Assembly (NCBI GenBank): GCA_002005505.1
Contig: KV908557.1
Span: 204,122 to 267,455, forward strand
Direction of reading: 5' to 3'
Length of the DNA stretch: 63,334 bases
Source of the DNA: Botryococcus braunii
Taxonomy: Eukaryota > Chlorophyta > Trebouxiophyceae
The translations under genes were made by a program, and so were the position numbers. The notes under the pieces were generated by a model. It saw only the letters and a list, made by a program, of their open reading frames with translations, was not told the DNA's origin and did not search any database. Each line of letters opens with the position of its first letter. The stretch's first letter is position 1. This document shows, one piece after another, positions 51,698-61,340 of the stretch.

Positions 51698-51712
51698 TAT
51701 GTGGCATCCTTT

Positions 51713-51726
51713 CCCCCCCCCTTAAA
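51713..51726 (-). promoter_or_regulatory. Gypsy-G polypurine tract
   Basis: On the minus strand TTTAAGGGGGGGGG is followed by AAAGGATGCCACATA and then the LTR. The G-run resembles that of Gypsy-H (TTAAGGGGGGG) but lies about 15 nt from the LTR start, farther than usual. Confidence 0.55.
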
Positions 51727-52642
51727 GGAGAGAAAGTCTGGAACGACTTTCGAGAGTGTTTGTCGAGAGGACTAAAGAGCATAAAGTACAATGCCTATGA
51801 CATAAGGTACAAATAGTACGGGTATTCAATTCTGTCTTGTACTCACGCATGTAGGAATTCTTTCCTCCCCTAAGGGTTGGTCTTACTAATATCTTCGTGA
51901 TATCATAATGTATTGAACTTAATATAATTTACTGAATAAGGTACAACATGTACTGCATCAAGTGTACTGCCTATGGTCATCAAGGGATGCCCATTTTACA
52001 CCACCAGAGTTCGAATGCATCAGATTGCTTCCACCTTGAAGGTGTACATGTCTGATAAAAGCAAGTTTCTCGGGACTAGAGCCGGTGTGACATCCTTTCT
52101 CCATCTTTGGGCTTCCAAACCCTCCAAACCCAATTGGTCCAGCCAGATTATTGCTCGGATGCGCCGAGGTATTGCATATTCCCTGTTGATATATCCATGA
52201 TAGTAGAACGACTCCAATTGTGTCGGCTGCATGCGGCACGCTTGGTCCTTGTCCATTGTTCCTTGAACAGCTCCTTGTACTTCGTCCTTGCCGCAAGGTA
52301 CTTTGTAGGTATCGTTGTCCATTGCTGCGCGTTGGGAAGGTGATTCATAATGCACCGCCTTTGCGGCATCACCGTTGTTCATCGGGGACCCTTGGCCCAT
52401 GAGTATAGATGCGCGGGGCTGAATTGCTCTTCGCTTACATATGCCATCCAATTCCAAACTCCAACATTCCCTCAAGATACTGCTTTGGCTCAAGTCCTTT
52501 GAAGCAAGCTTCTTCTCATTCACGGTCTTTCTTCGTAGGAAGGATGCGACCTTCAGCACTCTACCGGTAGTGGTATAACTTACTTTAAACATTTTCAATG
52601 CGTGCAATACTATTCCTTTTCTAATTATTTCCTTTAGTCCTT
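51727..52642 (-). other. Gypsy-G region downstream of the PHD finger; one 195-codon frame of unknown nature
   Basis: No integrase core, the domain expected here, is present in any frame. A 195-codon frame on the minus strand (52607 to 52020) has no recognisable motif and is probably chance or remnant. The part near 51770-51960 contains three CATAAGGTAC-like motifs. Confidence 0.45.
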
Positions 52643-53197
52643 TTAGTGGTGGCTGGGATGGTACTTCCCAACGGTGGGTATTGATTCCCTCCAGGTCTTT
52701 CCTTTAGAATTTTGGGTAACAAGCGTGCTGCCGTCGTAGTACTCCTTAACAATGTCAAGTCTGTCCTCGTACCATGGTACGGTTCGTGGGCCAAATCCTC
52801 TCGTGGCCTTTCTTACAAGTGGCCAATTGCGGGTCCTCCATTCAATAGGGAATTCTTCGGCGGCAAAGTAGTAGTTCTGAGCCCGGCGTGCTATGCGCTT
52901 AGCATCCTTGCGGCTTGTCCCAGGTTGGTGTCGTTTGTCGGCGGCTAGGTAGTCAAGTACTTCTTCATCGTCCACAATGTCACGAGAGGGGACGGCATCT
53001 GCAATGTGGTCACATAAAGGGCATAGCCAGGGTCCCCTGGGTACCCGGGACAGTGCAGGCTCCAAACAGTCGATGTGGTATCCGTGGTTGCAGAGATCAC
53101 ACAGTAGCATGGTCTCCTCATCATCTCTTCCCGTGCATACTTGGCACGGTACATCTTCCTTAAGCGGCGGGCTGTCAGTACGCATACGCGGTGTAGT
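52643..53197 (-). pseudogene. Gypsy-G PHD finger and integrase N-terminal remnant
   Basis: In the same frame as the 1519-aa ORF, directly after its TAG (53198-53200). From ATG 53185 it encodes 180 aa. Residues 14-60 form a C4HC3 PHD finger: CQVC, then LLCDLCNHGYHIDC, then PWLCPLC. PHD fingers read histone H3 tails, so this may play the targeting role a chromodomain plays in chromoviruses. Residues 85-150 (KRIARRAQNYYF..., VPWYEDRLDIVKEYYD) resemble the segment that precedes the integrase zinc-binding domain. Similarity then stops and the frame ends at 52643, so the integrase appears deleted. Confidence 0.75.
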
Positions 53198-56100
53198 CTA
53201 AGGTTCTTGGCTGGCCATAGCGGCAGAACGGCCAGATATAGTCTCCGTAGGCGGCGGCAGGTCATAAATCTGTGTTGATTCAATTCTCATCTCCGGAAGG
53301 CAGTCCCTGGAAGGGGGTGCATCATCCTCCGGGGTCGTCATGCGGCGTAGGGTTGGTGAAGTTACTATCTCTCCGCGCTGGGTGGTATCGTGCGCGGGTG
53401 GCGGGTAAGGTTGGTCCAGGTCCATTGTGTCTCCAGCAGGCGGCATATTTTCCTTGTCAAAGGTCATGGTGTAGCAGCAGTGCATGTGGTTCTCCTCATT
53501 ATTTTCTTCTTCTAACGGCGGCGGCGGCGGCTCTTCACTGTAGTCTTCTCCAGGGGGCGGCATTACGCGTAGACGAGAAAGGCAGTCCACATTCCCATGC
53601 AAGGTCCCCGAGCGGTGCTGGATGTCAAAGTCATATTCTTGTAGTTCGATGGCGTATCGTGCTAGTTTGCCGGACAAATTACGTGTGGTGAGTAACCACT
53701 TCAAAGCTTTGTGGTCGGTTACTATAGTAAATTGAACTCCATAGAGGTAGGGGCGGAATAGCTTCACGGCCCACACTATGGCAAGCAGCTCCCCATCCGT
53801 TGGAGAGTAGTTGAGCTCTGCTCCTTGTAAAGTTTTGCTGGCGTATGCGATCACATGGTCACCATCCTCGAACTCCTGGCCCAGAATGGCGGCGGCGGCT
53901 CCGGGCTGCCAATCAGTGTATAGGGTGAATTTCTTGCTGAAGTCGGGGTATCGTAGAAGCGGTGCATCCACTAGCATAGCCTTGATGGCTTCGAAGGCGG
54001 CTTGGCAGTCAGTAGTCCAATTGAAAACAATCCCCTTTTTCGTAAGCCGCGTCAATGGGGCAGATATGGCGGCCATGTTGTGCAGAAATCTCCTGTAGTA
54101 GTTTGCAAGTCCCAAAAAGGACCTGACTTCGGTCACGTTCGTCGGCGGTGCTGCGTTGAGAACTGCCTCAACCTTGGAAGGGTTGGGTTTTATGCCTTGA
54201 GGCGTAATAACGTATCCTAAGTACAACACTTCACTGCAACATAACTCACACTTGGCTGGGTTGGCTCTAAAGCCCACCGCACGGAAGCGTTCAAGCACTA
54301 ATTTCAAATGAGTGAGGTGGTCCTCGAATGTGCGGCTGTATACCAAACAATCATCTAAATAAATGACACAACACTTGCCTATTAAGTCTTGCAATAGAGT
54401 GTTAACAAATCTCCGAAGCGTAGCCGGGGCGTTACGCAAGCCGAACGGCATTGACACAAACTCGAATAAACCTTCTTTGGTAGTAAAAGTGGTCTTTGCA
54501 CGGTCCTCTGGGGCTACTGGTATTAACCAAAAGGCTGACTTGCAATCAATCTTACTCAAATATTCCACCCCCTGACCTAAGGAATCTAGGGTCTCATCTA
54601 TCCTAGGCATGGGGTAGTTGTCACGTCTGGTAACTGCATTTAGTGGACGGTAGTCAATACAAAACCGGACAGAGCCATCCGGCTTGCCTACTAACACAGG
54701 TGAACTAGACCAAGGAGAGCTGGAAGGCACTATCACTCCAGCCTCTAGCATTTTGTGAACTTCTTCCTCGATCACCTGATCCTCCGAACGGGACAAGCGA
54801 TAAGGGCGTGTTTTAATGGGGACCGCATCCCCAGTGTCTATGCGGTGGTGCATTAAGGTGGTTCTTTCTTGTACTATACCTGGGGTAAATACATCCTTAT
54901 ACTCCTGTACTAATCTCTCAATCTCTTCTTCTCTCTTAGGACCCAATTTTCGCATCCCGGTGGTGATTTTTAACATGGGATCGGGGTCCTGTTTCATCTT
55001 TTCAGTATTTGTAATCTCTCTCAACCTCTGCATACCAGGATCTTCCTTTCTAAGTGAAGTGGGTATTCGCACGATTATGACAGGCCATCTAGTTGGGCCA
55101 ATACGAAGCCGGGGACCTGCCGGATCCTCTCCAGGAGCCGTGAACAACTGTACTCCAGGAGGGAATTGCCTGATAATTTCGAGTTGCTCAATAACCGTTG
55201 GAAACCAAGGGGCAGAAGGCCACCATGGGAGAACAAGTACGGCACTAGTGGTGAAGGGACTCGCCGTGAAGCATGCAAGGCAATGTTCAACTATGTTACT
55301 AATTAAAGAAAAAGGAGGGTTGCAATATACACTCATGTGGGTCCAGTTTTGCATTAAGCAGTCGGTTTCGCTAGACCAATACAAAGGAAGTTGAGAGTTG
55401 TAGCCTTGGGTGTCACAACATGCGTCGATGTCAAAGGGACCCCACTGAGCTTCAATCTCTTTAAAAATATTAACTTCTAACATCCAGTCCTCAGTTAAGT
55501 AGGAATGTGCAGCAAACATGAGTTCCTCCCCCTCGTCTCTAACAAGGGCATTGAAGATCTCCACTTCGGATTCGGACGAGGTGACCTCCTCGTCCCCCGA
55601 ATACTCTTCCTCAGATTGATCAGTACTCTCTATTTCTTCGTCACTTGCGGCATTAAGGTCCATGTCCTCCTCTAATTCTCCTGGTAGGTCATCTCCGTCG
55701 TTCATATTAACGTCCGGTAGATCGGGTACCTCCGGTACCCCAGGGCCCGCAGGAGGCCCCGCGGGACCGCCAAGGTCTAGCTCGGGGAGGCGAGCAACAC
55801 AGTATCGATTACTACTCTTGCTAGCAGGCATAACAGTGATGGGAACCCTTCCCATGATTTGTGGTTCTATTCGGAAAGACATCTCTTGCTTGGCAAAGCT
55901 TATTTCAGCGTGGGCTTGAGTTAACCAATCAGTTCCTAAGAGTACATCGTACGAAGTGGCCCCACTAACAAATACATCAATAGGAATTACTAAACCTTCC
56001 ACTCCCACAGGTAACTTGCGAATGATACCCCAAGGAGTGGACATTTTACCATCTGCGCAAGAATATCTAAGGCGAGAAGGCTCAATCTGGTCCATCAAGT

Positions 56101-57757
56101 TCAATTGTCGCGCGGCTGACTGTGAAATCATGGTGTTTGTGGCACCAGTGTCAATGATTCCATCCTCAAACACCAAGTCATTAATAAGAATAGGGACAGT
56201 AGCTACAGTAGTGTTTACAAGGTGCCTTTGTAGGTTCAATTGAGGGGGTTGCAACTGTGGTGTCCCCTCAGGCGAGTCGCTGGCTGAGGGACCTTCTGAG
56301 GTGTCACTGGAAAGCACTACCATTTCAGCTTCCACCTCTCTAGGTCGTGGTGGGTTATTCTGTCGGGCCTGAAGGAAATGGCGGCGTGACTCCTGGAGCT
56401 CCTGGATGGACCTCTGAAATTCTTCTTCACTGACGTGGTTCAAATAGGATTGCACGGTAAGCTTCATAGGCAGCCCTTTTATTTGTTGAATAGGCTCCGT
56501 GGTTGTCGGCGCGATAGCTCCTGGTCTTCTATACGCGGCGGGACGAGCTACATGAGGTAGGGGTGGCAGTCCCCCTAGGTCCACTGGAGGGCGCGCTGCT
56601 GGCCCTCTCGCAGGTACTGGCTGAGGTGCGGCTGGAGTTCTTAGTTCATGTGGTTGATGTTGTGCTGGGGTAGGCCGTGGGGCGGCAGGCCTAGGTGGGT
56701 TCCTTGGGTCCACTGTAGTTTGCTCCAGATTGTTGGGGCGACGGCGTAGCGGCGCGGGGTCTGCTTCGGGTGGATTTTCTGCAGGCCTCTTAGTTGCATA
56801 TATAGGGTATACCGGGAATGGGTCTGTAAACCCATCATACATTATTCTGGCCTGGGGCTGATCTTCCATGGTCCGATCCTCTTGAAATTGGGTGAAATTA
56901 GCAGCTGGCGGGGGCCTCTGTAGTTCTGCAATTTGAATTCTCAATCTCTCCATCTCCCTTGTGAGGGTGTCAATTTCATTAGCCGGAGGTAGCGCAGGTG
57001 CCTCCCTTGGTGGGTTGATTGGGGCAGTTTGTCTAGGCGGTGCTGCTTGCTGCTGGTTGCGTCGCTCCGGAAAGTCTCGCTGACGCTGCCAATTCCTGTT
57101 GTCTCTATTATCTCTATTGTTCTCTCTTTGATTTTGCTGCTGCGGCGGGCGTGTTGCGCGCTGATCCACATTGTCATTGGCGCGGCGGTTCCATTGCTCA
57201 ATCCTCTCGCGCACCGGTACTTCTGTGTTTTCATTAAGGTACATTCCTCCTAATGGGGCATGCCCAAAGGTTTGCTCATAGTTGGCAGCCAAACGTATAA
57301 TTTCCGCCAAAGCTCCATTGCCTGGGTATGTCATTTGTACCCTCTCCTTAAGGTGGGGAACTAGTCCTTTCACAAATAATTTTGTAACCATCCTGACTGG
57401 TAATGGATTCTGCAGGTATCCCATCAGTTTTCTAAATCTGTCAGCATAACTTCGTACATTTTCGTTGGGTTGCTGCATGCAAGAATCTACTTTGGACATA
57501 AGTGTGTCTTCATCAAGGCCGAACCGTTCGAGAAAGGCCTCTTTACAATCTTCCCAATCTAATATGTCATCCTGATTTGCTCGAAACCAAGTATAGGCCT
57601 CTTCCCTCATTGCATGCTTAACAAATCTCAATACCCGATCTCCTTCTACCCGGTTAACCTCTATGAACAGCTCAAACGATTCCAGCCACTGAAAAGGATC
57701 CTCAGTGGGCCTTCCATAGAAGAATTCTAAACGAACAGGGGCTTGCGCGTCCGCCAT
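53198..57757 (-). CDS. Gypsy-G gag-pol: gag, protease, methyltransferase-like domain, reverse transcriptase, RNase H
   Basis: 1519 codons from ATG 57757, ending in TAG. gag domain about 20-170 (FQWLESFELFIEVNRVEGD, LFVKGLVPHL); Arg/Gln/Asn- and Pro-rich linkers; protease IIDTGATNTMIS near 534-545; acidic region 690-745; a Dam-like N6-adenine methyltransferase-like domain about 760-895 (GPFDIDACCD, VYCNPPFSLI with NPPF at 813-816, LVLPWWPSAPWF); reverse transcriptase about 985-1200 (VRFCIDYRPLN, SKIDCKSAFWLI, MPFGLRNAPAT, catalytic YLDD 1133-1136); RNase H 1280-1395 (LYTDWQPGAAAAIL, GELLAIVWAV, VTDHKALKWL). A Pro/Glu-rich tail follows. No zinc knuckle and no integrase are in this frame. All visible catalytic motifs are intact. 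Confidence 0.92.
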   Translation of the reverse strand: MADAQAPVRLEFFYGRPTEDPFQWLESFELFIEVNRVEGDRVLRFVKHAMREEAYTWFRANQDDILDWEDCKEAFLERFGLDEDTLMSKVDSCMQQPNENVRSYADRFRKLMGYLQNPLPVRMVTKLFVKGLVPHLKERVQMTYPGNGALAEIIRLAANYEQTFGHAPLGGMYLNENTEVPVRERIEQWNRRANDNVDQRATRPPQQQNQRENNRDNRDNRNWQRQRDFPERRNQQQAAPPRQTAPINPPREAPALPPANEIDTLTREMERLRIQIAELQRPPPAANFTQFQEDRTMEDQPQARIMYDGFTDPFPVYPIYATKRPAENPPEADPAPLRRRPNNLEQTTVDPRNPPRPAAPRPTPAQHQPHELRTPAAPQPVPARGPAARPPVDLGGLPPLPHVARPAAYRRPGAIAPTTTEPIQQIKGLPMKLTVQSYLNHVSEEEFQRSIQELQESRRHFLQARQNNPPRPREVEAEMVVLSSDTSEGPSASDSPEGTPQLQPPQLNLQRHLVNTTVATVPILINDLVFEDGIIDTGATNTMISQSAARQLNLMDQIEPSRLRYSCADGKMSTPWGIIRKLPVGVEGLVIPIDVFVSGATSYDVLLGTDWLTQAHAEISFAKQEMSFRIEPQIMGRVPITVMPASKSSNRYCVARLPELDLGGPAGPPAGPGVPEVPDLPDVNMNDGDDLPGELEEDMDLNAASDEEIESTDQSEEEYSGDEEVTSSESEVEIFNALVRDEGEELMFAAHSYLTEDWMLEVNIFKEIEAQWGPFDIDACCDTQGYNSQLPLYWSSETDCLMQNWTHMSVYCNPPFSLISNIVEHCLACFTASPFTTSAVLVLPWWPSAPWFPTVIEQLEIIRQFPPGVQLFTAPGEDPAGPRLRIGPTRWPVIIVRIPTSLRKEDPGMQRLREITNTEKMKQDPDPMLKITTGMRKLGPKREEEIERLVQEYKDVFTPGIVQERTTLMHHRIDTGDAVPIKTRPYRLSRSEDQVIEEEVHKMLEAGVIVPSSSPWSSSPVLVGKPDGSVRFCIDYRPLNAVTRRDNYPMPRIDETLDSLGQGVEYLSKIDCKSAFWLIPVAPEDRAKTTFTTKEGLFEFVSMPFGLRNAPATLRRFVNTLLQDLIGKCCVIYLDDCLVYSRTFEDHLTHLKLVLERFRAVGFRANPAKCELCCSEVLYLGYVITPQGIKPNPSKVEAVLNAAPPTNVTEVRSFLGLANYYRRFLHNMAAISAPLTRLTKKGIVFNWTTDCQAAFEAIKAMLVDAPLLRYPDFSKKFTLYTDWQPGAAAAILGQEFEDGDHVIAYASKTLQGAELNYSPTDGELLAIVWAVKLFRPYLYGVQFTIVTDHKALKWLLTTRNLSGKLARYAIELQEYDFDIQHRSGTLHGNVDCLSRLRVMPPPGEDYSEEPPPPPLEEENNEENHMHCCYTMTFDKENMPPAGDTMDLDQPYPPPAHDTTQRGEIVTSPTLRRMTTPEDDAPPSRDCLPEMRIESTQIYDLPPPTETISGRSAAMASQEP

Positions 57758-57839
57758 GTCAGTGCTTGATGTGGTCCTACCTAGATGGGCCTAACACACA
57801 CTTAGAGATGAGGCTCGTGAAGTTTCGTTACAGCGGTTG

Positions 57840-59850
57840 CCTTTACTTACTGTAGAATGTAGTGGCTGGTGCAGTCCTGAGGGCTGTAGGGTACCTGCTC
57901 AAACAACAGTGGTATAGTCAGACCCCTCCTAATGGGGTGGACCCACAACTTGAATTGCTCAGGTGCAAACCGAAATTTCCACCCAAACAAGGTGTTCCTT
58001 AATTCCTCCTCACTATTTAATTTCAAATATAAGCAGTTTAATGATGGGTGCTTCCACCAATGCGGTAACTCAAGTTTCCACTAACGATGTGCTACTCCTT
58101 TGGAACTTTCAAATATTTTTTGCAACACACACAGGTGTACTCTGATTTTTCTTAAAACAGCACAGCAATCACTACTTATCGGTTATCAAACCGTAGCGTC
58201 AAATATTCCTACCGTTATGATCAGATTCCCGCGATCTTTGAGGCAACCGGAACTTCGATAAGGAAACAAAACGACAAACGCGGTGGTAAATTACTCTTAC
58301 CAAATATTTATGACAAGCAAGAAAACAGTTTACAAGTGCTCAAAGTATACCAATTGTTACAACTGTCTAGGCAGTACAATGGATGATGCGCTATCAACTG
58401 GTCTATTCCTACAATACTGTTTTAAAGCTGATTATCGTTGCTGTAGCTTTGATATCAGTACCTGTGACAAACGGAAAGTAATCAGACCCCTCCTAAGGGG
58501 TATACCCAATTCTATGTATTAAAACGATGCACCCCAACTTTGGACTTTCCTAGTTACAAAATGCAGGTAAACCAGGAGTACTATAATACCTCTTCTAATA
58601 TATTAACAATCACTTTTTCAAAGGCTCAGGTCAATTGCCAATGTGTTTCTTACAGATTTGTATTGCACTCTCGCGATCTTTGGTGCTGCAAGAACTTCGT
58701 TAAAGAAACAGTGAGGCAATCGCGATTGGAAATTTACTCCCTTAGTATATATGTAAATCAATCAGACAGAAAGCAAGGGCTCAAGGTATATATTTTGCTT
58801 CAATCAACTCTGCAGGACAGGTGGTGTTGTACAATAAAGTGCTCTATGCCTACTGTGTAGTATCACTGCTGGTTATTGTCGCTGTCGGTGGGCTGTTGGT
58901 ACCTGCAACAAACGGAATGTAATCAAGCCCCTCCTGAAGGGGTGTACCCAACTTCTAGGCACTAAGGTGACACACACAGCCTTGGTCTTTCCTAATAACA
59001 AATGCAGGTAACCCAGAAATACTATGGTACTTTTTCAAATAATTTTGCAATCACTTCTCCGAAGTTTCAGATCGATTACTGGTGTATTGCTATAGATATG
59101 TGTCTAACTGTCGCGATCTTTGATGCTGCAAGGGCTTCGTTAAAGAAACAGTGAGACAATCGCGATTGAAAACTGTACTTTCTTGGATGAATATATGAAG
59201 CAGTCAAACAGAAATCAATTGCTCAAAGTATTGATATTGCTCCAACTAACTTGGCAGTACAGGTGGTTGTATGCTATAAACGGATTTATGCCTAATGTGT
59301 AGTATTACGGCTGATTTTTGTTGCTGTTGGTGTGCTGCTGGTACCTGCAACAAAATGAAAGGAATCAGGCCCCTCCTAAAGGGGTATACCCAATTCTAGG
59401 TATTGAGGTCCTGAAGCGCAACCTTGGACCTCCCAAATAACAAATGCAAAGAACACTAAAGTACTTTAATTCTGCTTTTAAAATTATGACAATAAATTCT
59501 TCGGACTCTCAGATCATGTACCACTGTATCTCTGTAGATTTGTATCAAACTGTCGCGATCTTTGGTGCTACAGAACCTTCGATAAAGAAACAATCAAGCA
59601 ATCGCGATTTGCAAAGTATGGTCTAAAATATTTTAAGATTAACACAAACAGACAGCAAGTGCTGCAATCAATCAAATTGTCTCAACTAACTGTGCAGTAC
59701 AGACGATGATGTGCTATAAACTGAACTTTCCTAAAGTATGGTTTCGCTTCAAACGGTTAATGCTGATGCTTCTGCTGTCAACTCCTGCGACAAACGGAAT
59801 GCAATCAAGCCCCTCCTGAAGGGGTATACCCAGTCCTATATGCGGACAAA
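57840..59850 (-). repeat. Tandem repeat array in the Gypsy-G leader (about 441-bp units)
   Basis: The marker CCCCTCCT-N-AAGGGG occurs near 57923, 58487, 58929, 59370 and 59810; the last three intervals are about 441 bp and the first 564. Each full unit also has a TCGCGAT...ATCGCGA inverted pair about 60 bp apart (for example near 58672 and 58720). The units are well diverged. The array lies between the 5' LTR primer-binding site and the gag start, so it would be in the untranslated leader. No coding potential. Confidence 0.85.
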
Positions 59851-59962
59851 GCTCAACTGATTCAAGTTACGGTACAACTTTGTACAAGAAACACGGCAAA
59901 CTCTGCGCAGAAAGACCAGATTCGAAGAGCCTAGGGTTAACAAACTTAACACGCTAATGACT

Positions 59963-59980
59963 CCCTGGACGGTGCAGCCA
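59963..59980 (-). promoter_or_regulatory. Gypsy-G primer-binding site
   Basis: On the minus strand TGGCTGCACCGTCCAGGG abuts the end of the 5' LTR (CCCTATA). A TGG start complementary to a tRNA CCA end is the standard form. The primer tRNA would end CGGTGCAGCCA; I cannot assign its amino acid. Confidence 0.7.
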
Positions 59981-61340
59981 TATAGGGTACCCGTGCCCAA
60001 CGGTATCCAAATTTTTTCGTGTTTAAATGGCTGAATATTATCGGGTTTTGAATCGGGGTTGTACTGCTGCGGTCAATTACTGTTAAAGGTACGTCTAGAC
60101 AGGATCGCCACCCAGGGATTACGGCCCTGAGACCTAGCTGTTAGAGGGACTTACTGGACTGCTCTCGGTCCTGCGACCGGTCTTCCGGACGTTAACCGGA
60201 GGTTGGCTCCGATGGCTTTCAGGCTCGTTCGGCTCCGAGCTGCGGGGCTGGACTCGTGCTGGGTCTGGTGGTTTAAGTGTTATTAGTTTACTAACGGTTT
60301 TATCAAAAGGATTTTGTTCTCCAGGATGTGTGTTTTCTTCCTATTGTGTTTTCTTGAAGTCCGTCGGGGTCTTGCGGATCAGTGTTTAGGCGGCTTACGG
60401 CTACGTCGCGGCTATTGTTCAGATATTGCTCTGCGGTTGTGAGTACCTAGAATATGAGTATTTTGAGGTTTCTGTGGAGTCGAAAGGTGGTGTGTGTTTG
60501 ATCTCGTGGCGTGGTTGGTATTCCCGCGGAGGGGGTCTGTATAACGACTAAATTACTTTGATATTTTAATGTTCCCACAGAATTTCTACTATGACAAGTC
60601 AATTCTATCAATATTCTTTCACAATAAATACAAATTCACGTGTTACAATGCAAGTTAACGGTTATCACCGGGACGATCAATGGCCTAACTCGGCAAGACA
60701 GTGGTGTCACAAAAGCACAATAATACTGCAAGGGCAGTGTCACAATTACGATTCAAATAACAGGTCAAACAAATACCATCCCTATTCGCCGGGGGCCGCG
60801 GACAGAGTTCAGTTCTTGGTGCGAGAGTCTTACATGCACGTTGGAAACTTGGAAACAACTGTAAACTTGTGGGCCGGAGGCTGAGCCCCTAATATACACT
60901 CCCCTCTCGTAATACGGACAGCCGTATTAACACATCCCATCACCTGATCAGGAGCGGTTAAAACACTGCCAACACATCGATCAGCGGACGGCTAAAAGTC
61001 AAAGTTCCTCGTGCCGAGCTGCATGGCACCTACCGAGTACCAAAGTCTCCGCGAACATTCAATTCCAACCGTTGCTTCGAATGAAATCACCGGAATACAC
61101 AATCTTGCCCTTAGGACCTAAATCAGGTACAAATACACCAACCCAGGTACAAAAGGGTAAAGACAAGCGCCATTTTTCCACGACTTTATGAAATGTCAAT
61201 ATGAGCCATAATGAGAGCTGTACAAGTCCGGTTGAAGGTCGTTTACTAATCACCTTTGTGGCTACGCCAAATACACACATTGTCAGTTTAAATCAATCGG
61301 ATGGCCACCAATGTACACGGTCACACTCCAGTTCACGACA
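59981..61340 (-). repeat. Gypsy-G 5' LTR (1360 bp)
   Basis: Partner of 50336-51697. Its outer edge overlaps the apparent start of the Copia-F gag frame (ATG 61301). It contains a 97-codon plus-strand frame at 60591-60884. Confidence 0.85.

Larger units (their letters stand above)
50336..61340 (-). mobile_element. Gypsy-G: large Ty3/gypsy-like element with methyltransferase-like and PHD domains
   Basis: An 11-kb minus-strand element bounded by direct repeats of 1362 and 1360 bp (50336-51697 and 59981-61340). On the minus strand the LTR starts TGTCGTGAAC and ends GGTACCCTATA. A primer-binding site (TGG start) abuts the 5' LTR and a polypurine run (nine G) lies near the 3' LTR, confirming orientation. 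Order: 5' LTR, a 2.2-kb leader with tandem repeats, a 1519-aa gag-pol, an in-frame TAG, a PHD finger plus the start of integrase, then 0.9 kb with no integrase core, and the 3' LTR. There is no matching target duplication: the left flank is Copia-C and the right flank is Copia-F. Confidence 0.85.

Noticed and set aside
57840..59850. CRISPR-like array
   Set aside because: The units are about 441 bp and diverged, in a eukaryotic retrotransposon leader; no short repeats with unique spacers.
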